From assembly GCA_900618425.1 (NCBI GenBank), contig UZAN01041055.1:1-12901 (forward strand): a stretch of DNA of 12,901 bases, given 5' to 3'. This document shows positions 1 through 7,589 of the stretch, piece by piece (the stretch's first letter is position 1; the number at the start of each line of letters is the position of its first letter). The position numbers and the translations under genes were made by a program. The notes under the pieces are model-generated. The model had not been told where the DNA came from, searched no databases, and saw nothing but the letters and a program-made list of their open reading frames with translations. This DNA is from Echinostoma caproni. Its lineage: Eukaryota; Platyhelminthes; Trematoda; Plagiorchiida; Echinostomatidae.

Positions 1-1939
1 AGTGACGAGGATAAAGTACCTACTTAAATCATGAGCCGTCTTTCGCCCCCTCCCCTCCCAAAAATTTGTGTTTGCGTTTGCATGCAATGTGGTGCATTTT
101 TAAATGTTTCGACTAGCCGCTTACGTACGTATTTCATGAGAATAGCCACCACGATTCATACTATTTGTTGTGGTTTCTCCTTCATTTTAGTTTGTGCACT
201 GTGATCCCCTCTGACACATCGTTGAAATCCTTGATAATGTCGTGTCGTTTTAAAGAATTCTTTCACTCTTTCACTCTTTTACTCTTCATGTACACTTCCA
301 AACACGTGACTCTACTTGCTGAGTGGATAAGTTTCCTGTTTACTTTTTCCACAGACCTGTCGCTGAATTGCTGGAGATTTCATCATGTATTGTTGTGTCT
401 CCCTCCCCCCCATAGCATCAGCGGTGGTTACGGTGGTTTTTACCTTCTTGAATTAACCTCCCCCGTTTCGGTCATATCATTCTGTATCCATGTTATATTT
501 CACCCACACCTGAGTCCTGCTGAATGCCAGACTAATCTCGGTACAGTAATCTTTATTAATAGAAAACTATCCATGATTTGCGCGTATGCGCGATACTGCT
601 TGGTCACTCGGTTCAAAGTAGATGAATTTTCTTGTCACTATGTTTTTTTCACTTATCGGGGTCCATACCGTGTGTCAAACAAATCACGATTCAAGCAGTT
701 TCGCCACGAAAAATGCAATCCGTGTCCTATTCTAAGCAGTTGGTATTCCTAAGGATCTGCGACCGAAGCCTCCGGTAATTCGATGACCTATATAGTCTTT
801 TGTTGTGAAAACTGCAATCTTTCACGGATTACGATCCAGTTCGTCGTACCTTATGAGACTTGAAACACTATTCACTCGCTCTGAGTTCTCAATTCCCCAA
901 TCGAGCTGGTGATCCTCTCGAACAGGGTCGCTTGCAGTTCTCGCCACACGTACTGAAACAAAAAACATGTACCCCAGAACCTTGTTGTTCGACATCCACG
1001 GCATCATCTACTTAATCTGATACGGCATATATATATATATAAATGTGAATGGCTAGTGATTACTCCTTTGAATTACTGAACGTAATTCGCATTTTGCAGT
1101 CAAAGTAAAAAAGGAATATTAGTTCTATAGAAAGCAACTGATTGGTGTAGTTGTTCTCACGCTTTTTTCGTTCGGTCTCTGACCTGTCCTGATATCTTAA
1201 GATTGGTCTGCTTACTTTTCTTATCACGCACGCACCCTAGTTCTGTTTTCGACACGAAGCGATGTTGAGAAGAGGTTTCTTAATTATTATTTGCGCATGA
1301 TATACGCCTGTTTGTGTTGCATTTTCTCGTTTGGCTTCATGAGTTTGTAGGAAATAGACAGTATGTCATTTTCAATTCATTTATCTTATTGGTTCATGTT
1401 CCCCGTGACTACTGTTCCTGATTGACATGCAGTGGGGTTGGTTGGATATGGACGCAAAATTTAGCATAACTGAGTGTAGATAGCAATATGGAGTAGGACA
1501 CTCGGGACACCTCGTTTGTGTATGGAAGTTGTCTGTGTGTGTATACATGACTCATCCATTGATCTGATTGTCAAACAGACTCATTCACTTTTTTCTGATG
1601 TCATTCATACGTACGTAGATCGACTCCTTTGGGGGTCATTAATAATGTCAAAAATAAAATGCCATTGCATACCACACCTTTTTTCTGTCCTCGGAGAACT
1701 GTTCATAAAGCTGAATCACCATCTACTTCGAGAGAAAATCACTATTCTTTAATCCCTCAGATCCCTTATCAAATCTTAATTTCTAACTCCATGGTAAGAC
1801 TGGTTTTGGCGAAAGTGTATTCCTTCACTACCTGTCAAGTTTGAGTCTCGTTAGCCTTCGGGTTTATTCACCTGGCTCTGACCTCGCAACTAAAACTACT
1901 AATGGTTCCCCGATTCTTCTTCTTCTTTGTCTCTCAAAG
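1..1939 (+). other. Intron (3' part) upstream of cadherin exon A; no gene seen
   Basis: This is inferred to be the end of an intron, because exon A starts inside a codon and therefore needs an upstream exon outside the window. I see no cadherin motif (DxNDN, xEN/PED or LDRE) in any frame. The 195-codon open frame at 165-752 reads as low-complexity Phe/Ser/Leu-rich sequence without a domain and is probably chance. The stretch contains an (AT)7 run at 1027-1040 and a C-rich tract at 46-59. Near the 3' end there is a likely branch point, TACTAAT at 1897-1903. It is followed by a pyrimidine-rich, AG-free tract to the acceptor AG at 1938-1939. Confidence 0.7.
1027..1040. repeat. (AT)7 dinucleotide run
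   Basis: Seven perfect AT units followed by an A-rich stretch. It is a short simple repeat in intron sequence with no sign of function. Confidence 0.85.
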
Positions 1940-2234
1940 CTATCGAATTGATGTTCCCGAAGATTTGCCTGTTGGGACTAATTTGATCCGGTTACTGGCC
2001 GTCGATCGAGATGCTGACGGTGCGGATCCTATCACCTACTCGCTGTGGCCTATCTCGATACTGGACACTGAATTGACGACAGCTTTACGCGAAACGGCTA
2101 GAGGCTTCCCATCAATTACCAGTTCCAATCCAGAAATTACTGCTTTGCATCAGAAGTTCTCAGTGAATTCTCAGGGTTGGATTACGCTTAGGACTTCGCT
2201 CGATTTCGAGCTCCAGTCGGAACACACGTTCAAG
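1940..2234 (+). CDS. Cadherin gene, exon A: most of EC repeat 1 (partial gene)
   Basis: Internal exon of a multi-EC cadherin, a calcium-dependent cell-surface adhesion protein. The first base completes a codon from a missing upstream exon; 98 whole codons follow. Visible cadherin landmarks, numbered from the first whole codon, are YRIDVPEDLPVG at the start (the xED calcium ligand), AVDRDADGAD (the DxD ligand) around residues 29-38, ITYSL, then FSVNSQGWITL and LDFE (the DRE-type ligand) near residue 88. About 30 extra residues lie between ITYSL and FSVNS, where ordinary EC repeats have a short turn. The acceptor is CAAAG|C at 1938-1939, preceded by a TACTAAT-like branch point. The donor is CAAG|GTGAGT at 2235, phase 0. 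The repeat is completed exactly by the first residues of exon B. The in-frame ATG at 1902 lies in the polypyrimidine tract and is not a start. Confidence 0.93.
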
Positions 2235-2374
2235 GTGAGTTAATTTTTGTTCCATTGTGAATTTGATTTGCAAGTATACTACTTACAACCTCAAAAAGTA
2301 GGTAACATGTGAATGTGAAAATACTGTCGGTTTCGGTGGTCCATTGATACATGTAAATAATGGGAAATTTGTCC

Positions 2375-2418
2375 ATGCATGTGTACTTGTGTGTATGTGT
2401 GTAGACATGTGTTTGTGA
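2375..2418. repeat. Degenerate TG-rich tract
   Basis: Repeated TGTG/TATG words interrupted by substitutions. It looks like a decayed TG microsatellite and has no visible function. Confidence 0.5.
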
Positions 2419-4087
2419 ATGGGTATGTAGCACTCGGTCGTTTTAGAAAAATTCCATTTTATTTTGTCTCAGAGAATTCTGTGGAATAAACCTCATGATT
2501 TCACAACCTTGCTTTGTTCAACATGTAACTCACAATCACGATGCGGAATAGACAAATTCCTTCTAATTTCATCCTCTCACTCAGTGATCGTTTGTTCCCA
2601 TGAGCCAAACACGCCAGACTCACTAGATCAGAGTTTCGTTCTTGTTAGAGCTCATCACTTGTGCAAATCCATCGTCCTATCCGAGGTTTCCATTGCAAAC
2701 CAATCGCTGGTAGAAAATCTGCTACCACTGTTCTAAGCAACACACACGTAGTAGACCAGAATTGCCAATCAAATTTGCGTTTCTGAGTGGCATGAAGTTT
2801 GTTTTTGAAGTGTGGAAAACTTGTCACTTGTCATACTGCTCTATGTGATTTGGAGATATGTTATCAGATTGTTCGGTTGTACTCTCTTTTTCAATAATTG
2901 TAAAATGGATGAATTCGTTTTCCCCATAAATAGTTTATTTCCAAAATAATAATTAAAATAACCAATCGGTGTGGAATATGGTAGTTCTTTAATCAAATAT
3001 CTGCTTTAACTTATGCGGTTATGTATTTCATCAATTGGTTTTGCTGTTTCCCCCGTCTATATTGCCTGTTGCAATGAACGAATCGTTTGTGTTGTCTTCC
3101 GCGATCACTGTCAATATATCGGTTCAGACTAGTTTCCTCAATTCCGTACAGCTTGCTGATCCGACTTCGAGTTACCTGGAGATCTCAGAAAACGTATCCG
3201 ATTGTTCCCAATCTGTGTTCGTCTCCAAAACGATGGCAACTTGTATTTTGGTACTAGAAAACAAATGTACTGAATCAACACAGAGTAGTTTTCTTCAAGA
3301 GCTGTGCCTCAATCAGCGAAACGAACGCTATCCACCGGGATTCTAACGCGCATTGAAGCGTATCATTTTTTCAGATCAACTAACCAAAAAAGCTACGTTG
3401 CGTCACGATGGTGACGTGCAAGAGCTCTCATATGGATGGGTGGGAAAACAAATTTGAATAATATTGAGTGAACCATTGCTCCAGTTGGACAGAAAAGAGG
3501 TGTGTAGATTAAAATACTAAATCTGGATGTAGGATTACTGGAGAGCGAGAGGGCGAGTGGTGCTGTGTGCGTTCCCTAGACGTACCAATTCACAGAGATC
3601 ATTGATGGTAAACGTAAGATGAGTTCCTGGGCGTTGGCTGTCAGGTGGATAATAGTAGTCATGGAGTAAGGGGACATGCAGGTGGCCAAACATTTCTGTG
3701 AAGAATAGAAGTATAATTATGTTTACTTTCATGCAGCTATCTGCTGCGCCATCTGTTGTTACCCGTACAGTCTGTTTCTGATATTGAGCAAGTGACATAA
3801 GCAATTGACGGTTATTGCGCAATATGCTTTAGACTTTGACGTAATTATTTACTGGCACCGCTGATATATCCTCATTCAAAGGTGGTCACTTTAGGAATGA
3901 TTATACTTCTGTATCTTTTGATTGCGAATTACCAAATATTTTGGCAATACAAATTCAGCATCTTCATACGTATATCAATTTTTGTGGCATGAGGTATGAT
4001 TGTGCGCGAAATATGTACGATAATCGTTTAGTAGTGAATCAAACGAATAGACCCCACGTAAATCGAGTAGCAAACAACAATTTGGAC

Positions 4088-4110
4088 ATTTCAAATGACA
4101 ATTCGTCGTG
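4088..4110 (+). repeat. Left 23-bp inverted repeat arm
   Basis: Begins ATTTCAAATGACAATT and ends GTCGTG. It is the exact reverse complement of 4421-4443, without mismatch. Confidence 0.9.
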
Positions 4111-4147
4111 TATGTAGCAAATGAAGCGTAAACTGAAATGCTCGGAA

Positions 4148-4192
4148 GCACTGGACAGCTGTTTCGACCTGTTTGGGTCTCATCAGCAGTGC
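4148..4192 (-). ncRNA. Hammerhead self-cleaving ribozyme, all core elements present
   Basis: On the minus strand, in order: stem I 5' strand GCACTG (4192-4187), core CTGATGA (4186-4180), stem II GACC/GGTC closed by loop CAAACA (4179-4166), core GAA (4165-4163), stem III ACA/TGT with a two-base GC loop (4162-4155), and C at the cleavage site (4154). Stem I closes with CAGTGC (4153-4148), which pairs perfectly over six bases. Cleavage is predicted between 4154 and 4153. ACAGCTGT in stem III is self-complementary, so efficient cutting may need a dimer, as proposed for other hammerheads with short stem III. The schistosome motif has stem II GUCC/GGAC; here it is GACC/GGUC, a paired change that keeps the helix (comparison from memory). 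Confidence 0.88.
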
Positions 4193-4195
4193 GAA

Positions 4196-4268
4196 TCCAT
4201 CGACCCGACTGGGGATCGAACCCAGGACTTCATGGGCAGAACGCGAGCGTGCTACCCACTACGCCCCC
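4196..4268 (-). other. tRNA-like head of the SINE (not a functional tRNA gene)
   Basis: The T arm is perfect: CTGGG, seven-base loop TTCGATC, CCCAG (4225-4209). The D arm is recognisable (GTG, loop, CAC), and the spacing between D and T arms is 23 nt, as in a canonical tRNA. The anticodon stem (CTCGC against CCATG) pairs at only two positions, and the acceptor strand GGGGGCG has no complement after the T arm. This pattern means a tRNA-derived Pol III promoter module rather than a working tRNA. The parent tRNA cannot be named with confidence. Confidence 0.8.
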
Positions 4269-4420
4269 GGGCAGCTGACCAGACCGTTTTTTTCATTTTC
4301 CATTTACACGATATAGCACAACCCATCTTTGAGAGTTTGTTGCGGGCCACAGACCCCTCTTAACTCAGCACTAGCCTCCAGGGTTATGACTCGGTTGGAA
4401 ACATTCACAACCTGACTGAT

Positions 4421-4443
4421 CACGACGAATTGTCATTTGAAAT
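4421..4443 (-). repeat. Right 23-bp inverted repeat arm
   Basis: Starts CACGACGAATTGTC and is the exact reverse complement of 4088-4110. The two arms are 310 bp apart. Confidence 0.9.
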
Positions 4444-4777
4444 TTAACCAAATCCTCCATTACCCACATGAATTATGGACATTCTGATGAAACTGAGTTA
4501 CTCATTCTTAAGATGTCAACAGGATGTTAGTTTTTACTTTCTTGTTCTCTTTATGCAAGCCCGAAATTGGTTGATTCTACTGTACTTTGCCCCCAAATTG
4601 ATTTCGAATTCTTTGATCTGTGCCAATCTGGGATTTCCAGTTTCGCCCCACCGTTCATGTTTCGCGATGTATTTTCTTGTTCACGCTGTTACTACTAACT
4701 ACGTTTATAGTAGTGCAATTGAGGTACTTAAATTTCCATTGCTGTCCCGTTAATCCACACCTTTTTCTTCGCATCAG

Positions 4778-5287
4778 GTCGTTGCAATGGATGCCGTCGG
4801 TCATTGGAATGCTAGCTCTGTGGTTGTTTCTGTGATTGACATTAATGATAACGCACCACACTGGCCCATCCGTGAAGCATCTAACGATCCTCTCGAGCAC
4901 ATCCTTTTTTCGGATGTGTCACGTCGACAAATCCTGCACGCTGAAGTCAACGTCTCGGAGAACCTCGCTCCGACGGCAAATGAAGTGATTTATCAACTGA
5001 GCGTGGTCGATCCGGACAAACAGTCCACCTCGACTGCTCCGGTGTTCTATCTCACCATTGATTCGGACTCAGACTCGGATACTTATGAGGCATTCGCATC
5101 GGCTTCCGCATTCTTCTCCGTGACCACTTCGGGTGCAGTACGTCTGCGCCGACCCCTTGATCGCGAATTGGCATCAAGTTACACGCTAAAATTTCGTGCC
5201 TCAGATGGTCTCTTCGTCACTGCAGATGCGTTTGTTTTGCAAGTAAACGTGTTGGATGTGAATGACAATGCACCAATCTGTTTACAG
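4778..5287 (+). CDS. Cadherin gene, exon B: end of EC repeat 1 and all of EC repeat 2
   Basis: This exon has 170 whole codons, phase 0 at both ends. VVAMDAVGHWN continues the last strands of EC1, and DINDNAP (4838-4858) is its calcium-binding linker. EC2 follows: VNVSENLAP (xEN ligand), SVVDPD (DxD), FFSVTTSGAVRL, LDRE, FRASDG, and DVNDNAP at 5255-5275. Two departures from a usual EC repeat are visible. There are about 28 residues between the first NDNAP linker and VSEN, roughly twice the normal spacing. The C-D region also carries an acidic Asp-Ser run (DSDSDSD, coded around 5059-5079). The acceptor is CATCAG|GTC at 4776-4777; the donor is TTTACAG|GTAATA at 5288. The in-frame ATG at 4787 is an internal Met of the AxD strand, not a start. 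All key calcium ligands are intact, so this is a functional exon. Confidence 0.95.
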
Positions 5288-6603
5288 GTAATATTTTGAA
5301 CCATAATGTTTCAGACAACTGTGGACGGTATTGTTGTTCATATTTTTCAGTCCACAAATAATTGTATGATGATGTGAGATAAATCTTGTTGTTTTTGAAT
5401 AACCGTACTTCAGTTTCCCTCTCCAAGCAGGAACCTCAACCCATCCATTCCATTAGACACTCAGAATACACCAGGCTTGAATTTAGTTCCTGAGGGTATT
5501 TTCAGTTTCAGTTTGTGCAACCATTAACCATGCACTTTCGTGCGTCGGTTTTGGTTGCTGTCCTTTGGCGGCCGTTTCTGTGAATATTAGGAGAAAGACA
5601 GCAGGAATGAAAGTAGAGTCAAAGAGAAAATTGAGAACTCCAGTACATTATGGCTGCAAAGAAATTGAGAAGATGCACGAACGATACTCAGCGATATCGC
5701 AAGTGTCTCTAATAATCGGTGACCATCATCTCGAGGTCCTCAGCCAGGGAGACTAACAGAGCCTATGTGACCTATTCTCCTGATTAGGGTTTTCATACCC
5801 TCATGCCAGGTCTTAGCTTGACCACCCCCTACCTGCAGCGGTGAACATCGCTCGCCGTGGCATGTGTAACATATGCCGCAATCAACGTAATCTATGAAGC
5901 TCATCAGTGTTCACATATTTATATAATTTTCGGGATGCAAATTTCAGATTCCTAACATGACAGAGCTGTGTATGTGTGCTATCACTCTGAAAACGAGGGC
6001 TGACGATAACTACTTGATAAAGTTTGCATCGAGGCTGCTTTCAACCATAACCAGTCAGTTTTATTTTTCGCGCGATAGNAGAGAAAGAGAGAGACACAGC
6101 ACGTATATTCTATCCGTTTAATTCAGTTTTGTCTTTCCTTGGGTCAGGTTTATTTCCCCATCCGTGTTCGTCATTTTTTCTCGCATATAGCGCTAGAAGG
6201 TTCACTTGTAATGCTCTGTTCAGGTGGGATTACTTGTGATGATCCTGTGTCAATACCTACTCCTGTTTCACTTTTTGTTAGCTGTTTTTGGCATTTGATT
6301 GTTTTTTAAAATATCTTTCTTAGATTGTGCTGTTCGAAGTGAGTGATCGAAAAATCTGGAGATTCAGGTTGATCGTGGAAGTAATTTACGTTTTTCTTTT
6401 ATCCCAGAATGGATTTTAATTGTGTTGGGGTTAAAATCACCAGTAATAAGTGCCAACAATTATATCGTTCTTTCAAATCCGATCGATACATACATATATA
6501 TATCTATTGTGATTTTGTTGAATTTACCGAATCCGATCCCGATTATCTATCAGAACACATCACTCACTCACTTACTCACTCACTCACTCACTCAGTCAGT
6601 CAG

Positions 6604-6664
<61 letters not shown>

Positions 6665-6787
6665 TGCAATCCCCCGTTGACAAAGTAAACCATGGAAACC
6701 ACAAACACTCACACAGAATCACTGTTTCATCATTCATAAAAGAGGTCACGTGCATCTAATCCTCTTTCCGCTCGTACATGTTTACAG
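5288..6787 (+). other. Intron B of the cadherin gene (1,500 bp)
   Basis: GT (5288, GTAATA) to AG (6786-6787, TTTACAG), phase 0. A CTAAT branch-point-like word lies about 30 nt before the acceptor. The last nine bases of the intron, TGTTTACAG, repeat the last nine bases of exon B. A compound microsatellite occupies 6561-6660. One ambiguous base is present at 6079. The patch at about 5700-5880 looks less AT-rich than its surroundings and could be a repeat fragment, but I cannot classify it. The 63-codon frame at 5565-5756 shows no domain. I see no other gene. Confidence 0.88.
6561..6660. repeat. Compound tetranucleotide microsatellite (CACT)n-(CAGT)3-(CAAT)14
   Basis: Read on the + strand: three CACT units, one TACT, four CACT, three CAGT, then fourteen CAAT, all in one register over 100 bp. 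The motif changes by a single base at the third position at each step. The run of Ser/Ile/Asn/Gln in overlapping open frames here is translated microsatellite, not protein. The tract ends 127 bp before exon C. Confidence 0.97.
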
Positions 6788-7187
6788 CCCGAACGTCATT
6801 TGTCTGTGTTGGAGGACGCTCGTATCGGAACTGTCCTAACTCGGCTGACAGCTACAGATGCAGATGCGGAACCGGTCAACTCCGCAATCACCTATCAACT
6901 CACCTCGGGCGATTCGGACCGATTCACGGTGAACAGTCAGACCGGGGAATTGCGACTGGCNCGACTGGCCAACCGGTCGCTGGACTACGAGTCTGAGCAC
7001 ACGCATCGACTCGTCGTGCAAGCCAGTGATGTGGGTCAGTTGTCTTGTCAGTTTGTGATTCATGTGGATGTGCTCGATGTGAATGATAATCCGCCCGTGT
7101 TTGACCCCGTTCAAATCAACCCGATCCCAGAGGATGCCCCGATTGGCAGTCTGGTGGGCAAAGTGACCGCACGTGATCTGGACACCG
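6788..7187 (+). CDS. Cadherin gene, exon C: EC repeat 3 and the start of EC repeat 4
   Basis: This exon has 133 whole codons plus one base; it enters in phase 0 and leaves in phase 1. EC3 shows SVLEDARIGT (xED), TATDADAEP (DxD), ITYQL, FTVNSQTGELRL, LDYE, VQASDVG (AxD) and DVNDNPPVF (DVNDNPP at 7076-7096). EC4 begins PIPEDAPIGSLVG and reaches the DxD motif ARDLDT, where the exon stops and exon D continues. The ambiguous base at 6961 is the third position of a GCN codon, so the residue is Ala whatever the base. The strand before LDYE holds a doubled Arg-Leu-Ala and is about four residues longer than usual. The acceptor is TTTACAG|CCC at 6786-6787; the donor is GACACCG|GTATGT at 7188. The frame stays open past the donor for about 50 codons, but that part is intronic in character. 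Confidence 0.95.
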
Positions 7188-7246
7188 GTATGTCCTTGTT
7201 TAGGAAAAAAAATTTTATTGCTTTTATGATATCATCGACTCGCATT

Positions 7247-7258
7247 GCACGCGCGTGC
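7247..7258. repeat. 12-bp perfect GC palindrome
   Basis: GCACGCGCGTGC is its own reverse complement and alternates purine and pyrimidine. It shares the nine-base word CGCGTGCGC with the second palindrome about 70 bp downstream. Confidence 0.8.
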
Positions 7259-7320
7259 GCCCGTGCGAGCTCATTTCCACTAATTTGGTTGATTGGTTTT
7301 CCTCTCGTCATTCTCTCTAT

Positions 7321-7341
7321 CGCGTGCGCGCGCACGCACGT
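7321..7341. repeat. Alternating purine-pyrimidine tract with a 16-bp palindrome
   Basis: Twenty-one bases alternate strictly between pyrimidine and purine. Inside, GCGTGCGCGCGCACGC (7322-7337) is a perfect palindrome. Such CG/CA-rich alternation is the classical Z-DNA-prone pattern (established for the sequence class; not demonstrated here). Confidence 0.8.
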
Positions 7342-7589
7342 TTAACTAGACATTGTTCTGTCCCCTTGTGCTCACAACCGATCAAATTGAGAGGTCAAGC
7401 AAATTGCTAGTTTCCTGCCCCTCTCCCCCAGGATTTTTAACAGCGCTGAGCACACACGCACACCTACTCATAAAATGATTTGATTTATTTATCCTCGATG
7501 CGGTCATTGGGACTAATTTCATGTCGTTTGCCTCATTTACTGTCACCAACTAGTGTGTTCACCCCACTTGCTTCTCTCATTTGGATATC

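Larger units (their letters stand above)
4111..4290 (-). mobile_element. tRNA-derived SINE-like element with hammerhead ribozyme (SM-alpha-like)
   Basis: Read on the minus strand, a tRNA-like head is followed within about 20 nt by an intact hammerhead ribozyme. This is the organisation known for SM-alpha SINE-like repeats of schistosomes. Pol III-type internal promoter motifs are visible: an A-box-like TAGTGGGTAGC (4261-4251) and a B box GGTTCGATCCC (4222-4212). After the ribozyme the sequence runs to the left inverted repeat without a poly-A tail. Both ends of the SINE are my estimate; only about 4148-4268 is supported by motifs. It probably moved through the machinery of an autonomous element elsewhere (known for SINEs in general, not shown here). 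Confidence 0.75.
4080..4453. mobile_element. Inverted-repeat-bounded element (about 374 bp) enclosing a tRNA-like/hammerhead module
   Basis: A perfect 23-bp inverted repeat bounds the segment: 4088-4110 and 4421-4443. With a two-base gap the arms extend by six more matching bases (ATTTGG at 4080-4085 and its complement at 4448-4453). The interior holds the minus-strand tRNA-like head and hammerhead ribozyme. The inner flanks of the arms do not match each other, so this is not one long hairpin. I find no clear target-site duplication outside the arms. Possible readings are a MITE-like DNA transposon carrying or invaded by a SINE, or a SINE-like family whose own ends are inverted. No transposase or reverse transcriptase frame is present, so it would be non-autonomous. 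It lies in intron A, antisense to the cadherin gene. Confidence 0.6.
2235..4777 (+). other. Intron A of the cadherin gene (2,543 bp)
   Basis: GT (2235-2236, GTGAGT) to AG (4776-4777, CATCAG), phase 0. Splicing joins HTFK to VVAMD inside one beta strand of EC repeat 1, as a cadherin fold requires. The intron holds a degenerate TG-rich patch at about 2375-2418 and a minus-strand tRNA-like/hammerhead element within inverted repeats at about 4080-4453. It also holds open frames without a recognisable product: 3035-3346 on the + strand (103 codons) and 3535-3822 on the minus strand (95 codons). The remaining sequence is AT-rich and I see nothing in it. Confidence 0.88.

Noticed and set aside
165..752. 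195-codon open frame near the left edge
   Set aside because: No domain, no splice context, Phe/Ser/Leu-rich chance-like composition; no link in frame to the cadherin exons.
1902..1939. ATG with a Phe-rich stretch before exon A, looking like a signal peptide
   Set aside because: It is the translated polypyrimidine tract of the acceptor; the cadherin repeat starts at 1940 and needs an upstream exon.
4196..4268. A functional tRNA gene on the minus strand
   Set aside because: T arm and D arm are tRNA-like, but the acceptor and anticodon stems do not pair; it is a SINE head.
5895..5915. Second hammerhead core (CTGATGAG on the minus strand)
   Set aside because: No stem II and GAAA element follows; the word occurs by chance. 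The same holds for CTGATGA words near 4480, 7990 and 11030.
6409..6759. Two overlapping open frames with Ser-Ile-Asn-Gln repeats
   Set aside because: They are translations of the CAAT/CACT microsatellite, not proteins.
7188..7345. Extension of exon C past the donor in the same open frame
   Set aside because: GTATGT is a good donor, the cadherin fold continues in exon D in matching phase, and the extension is not cadherin-like.
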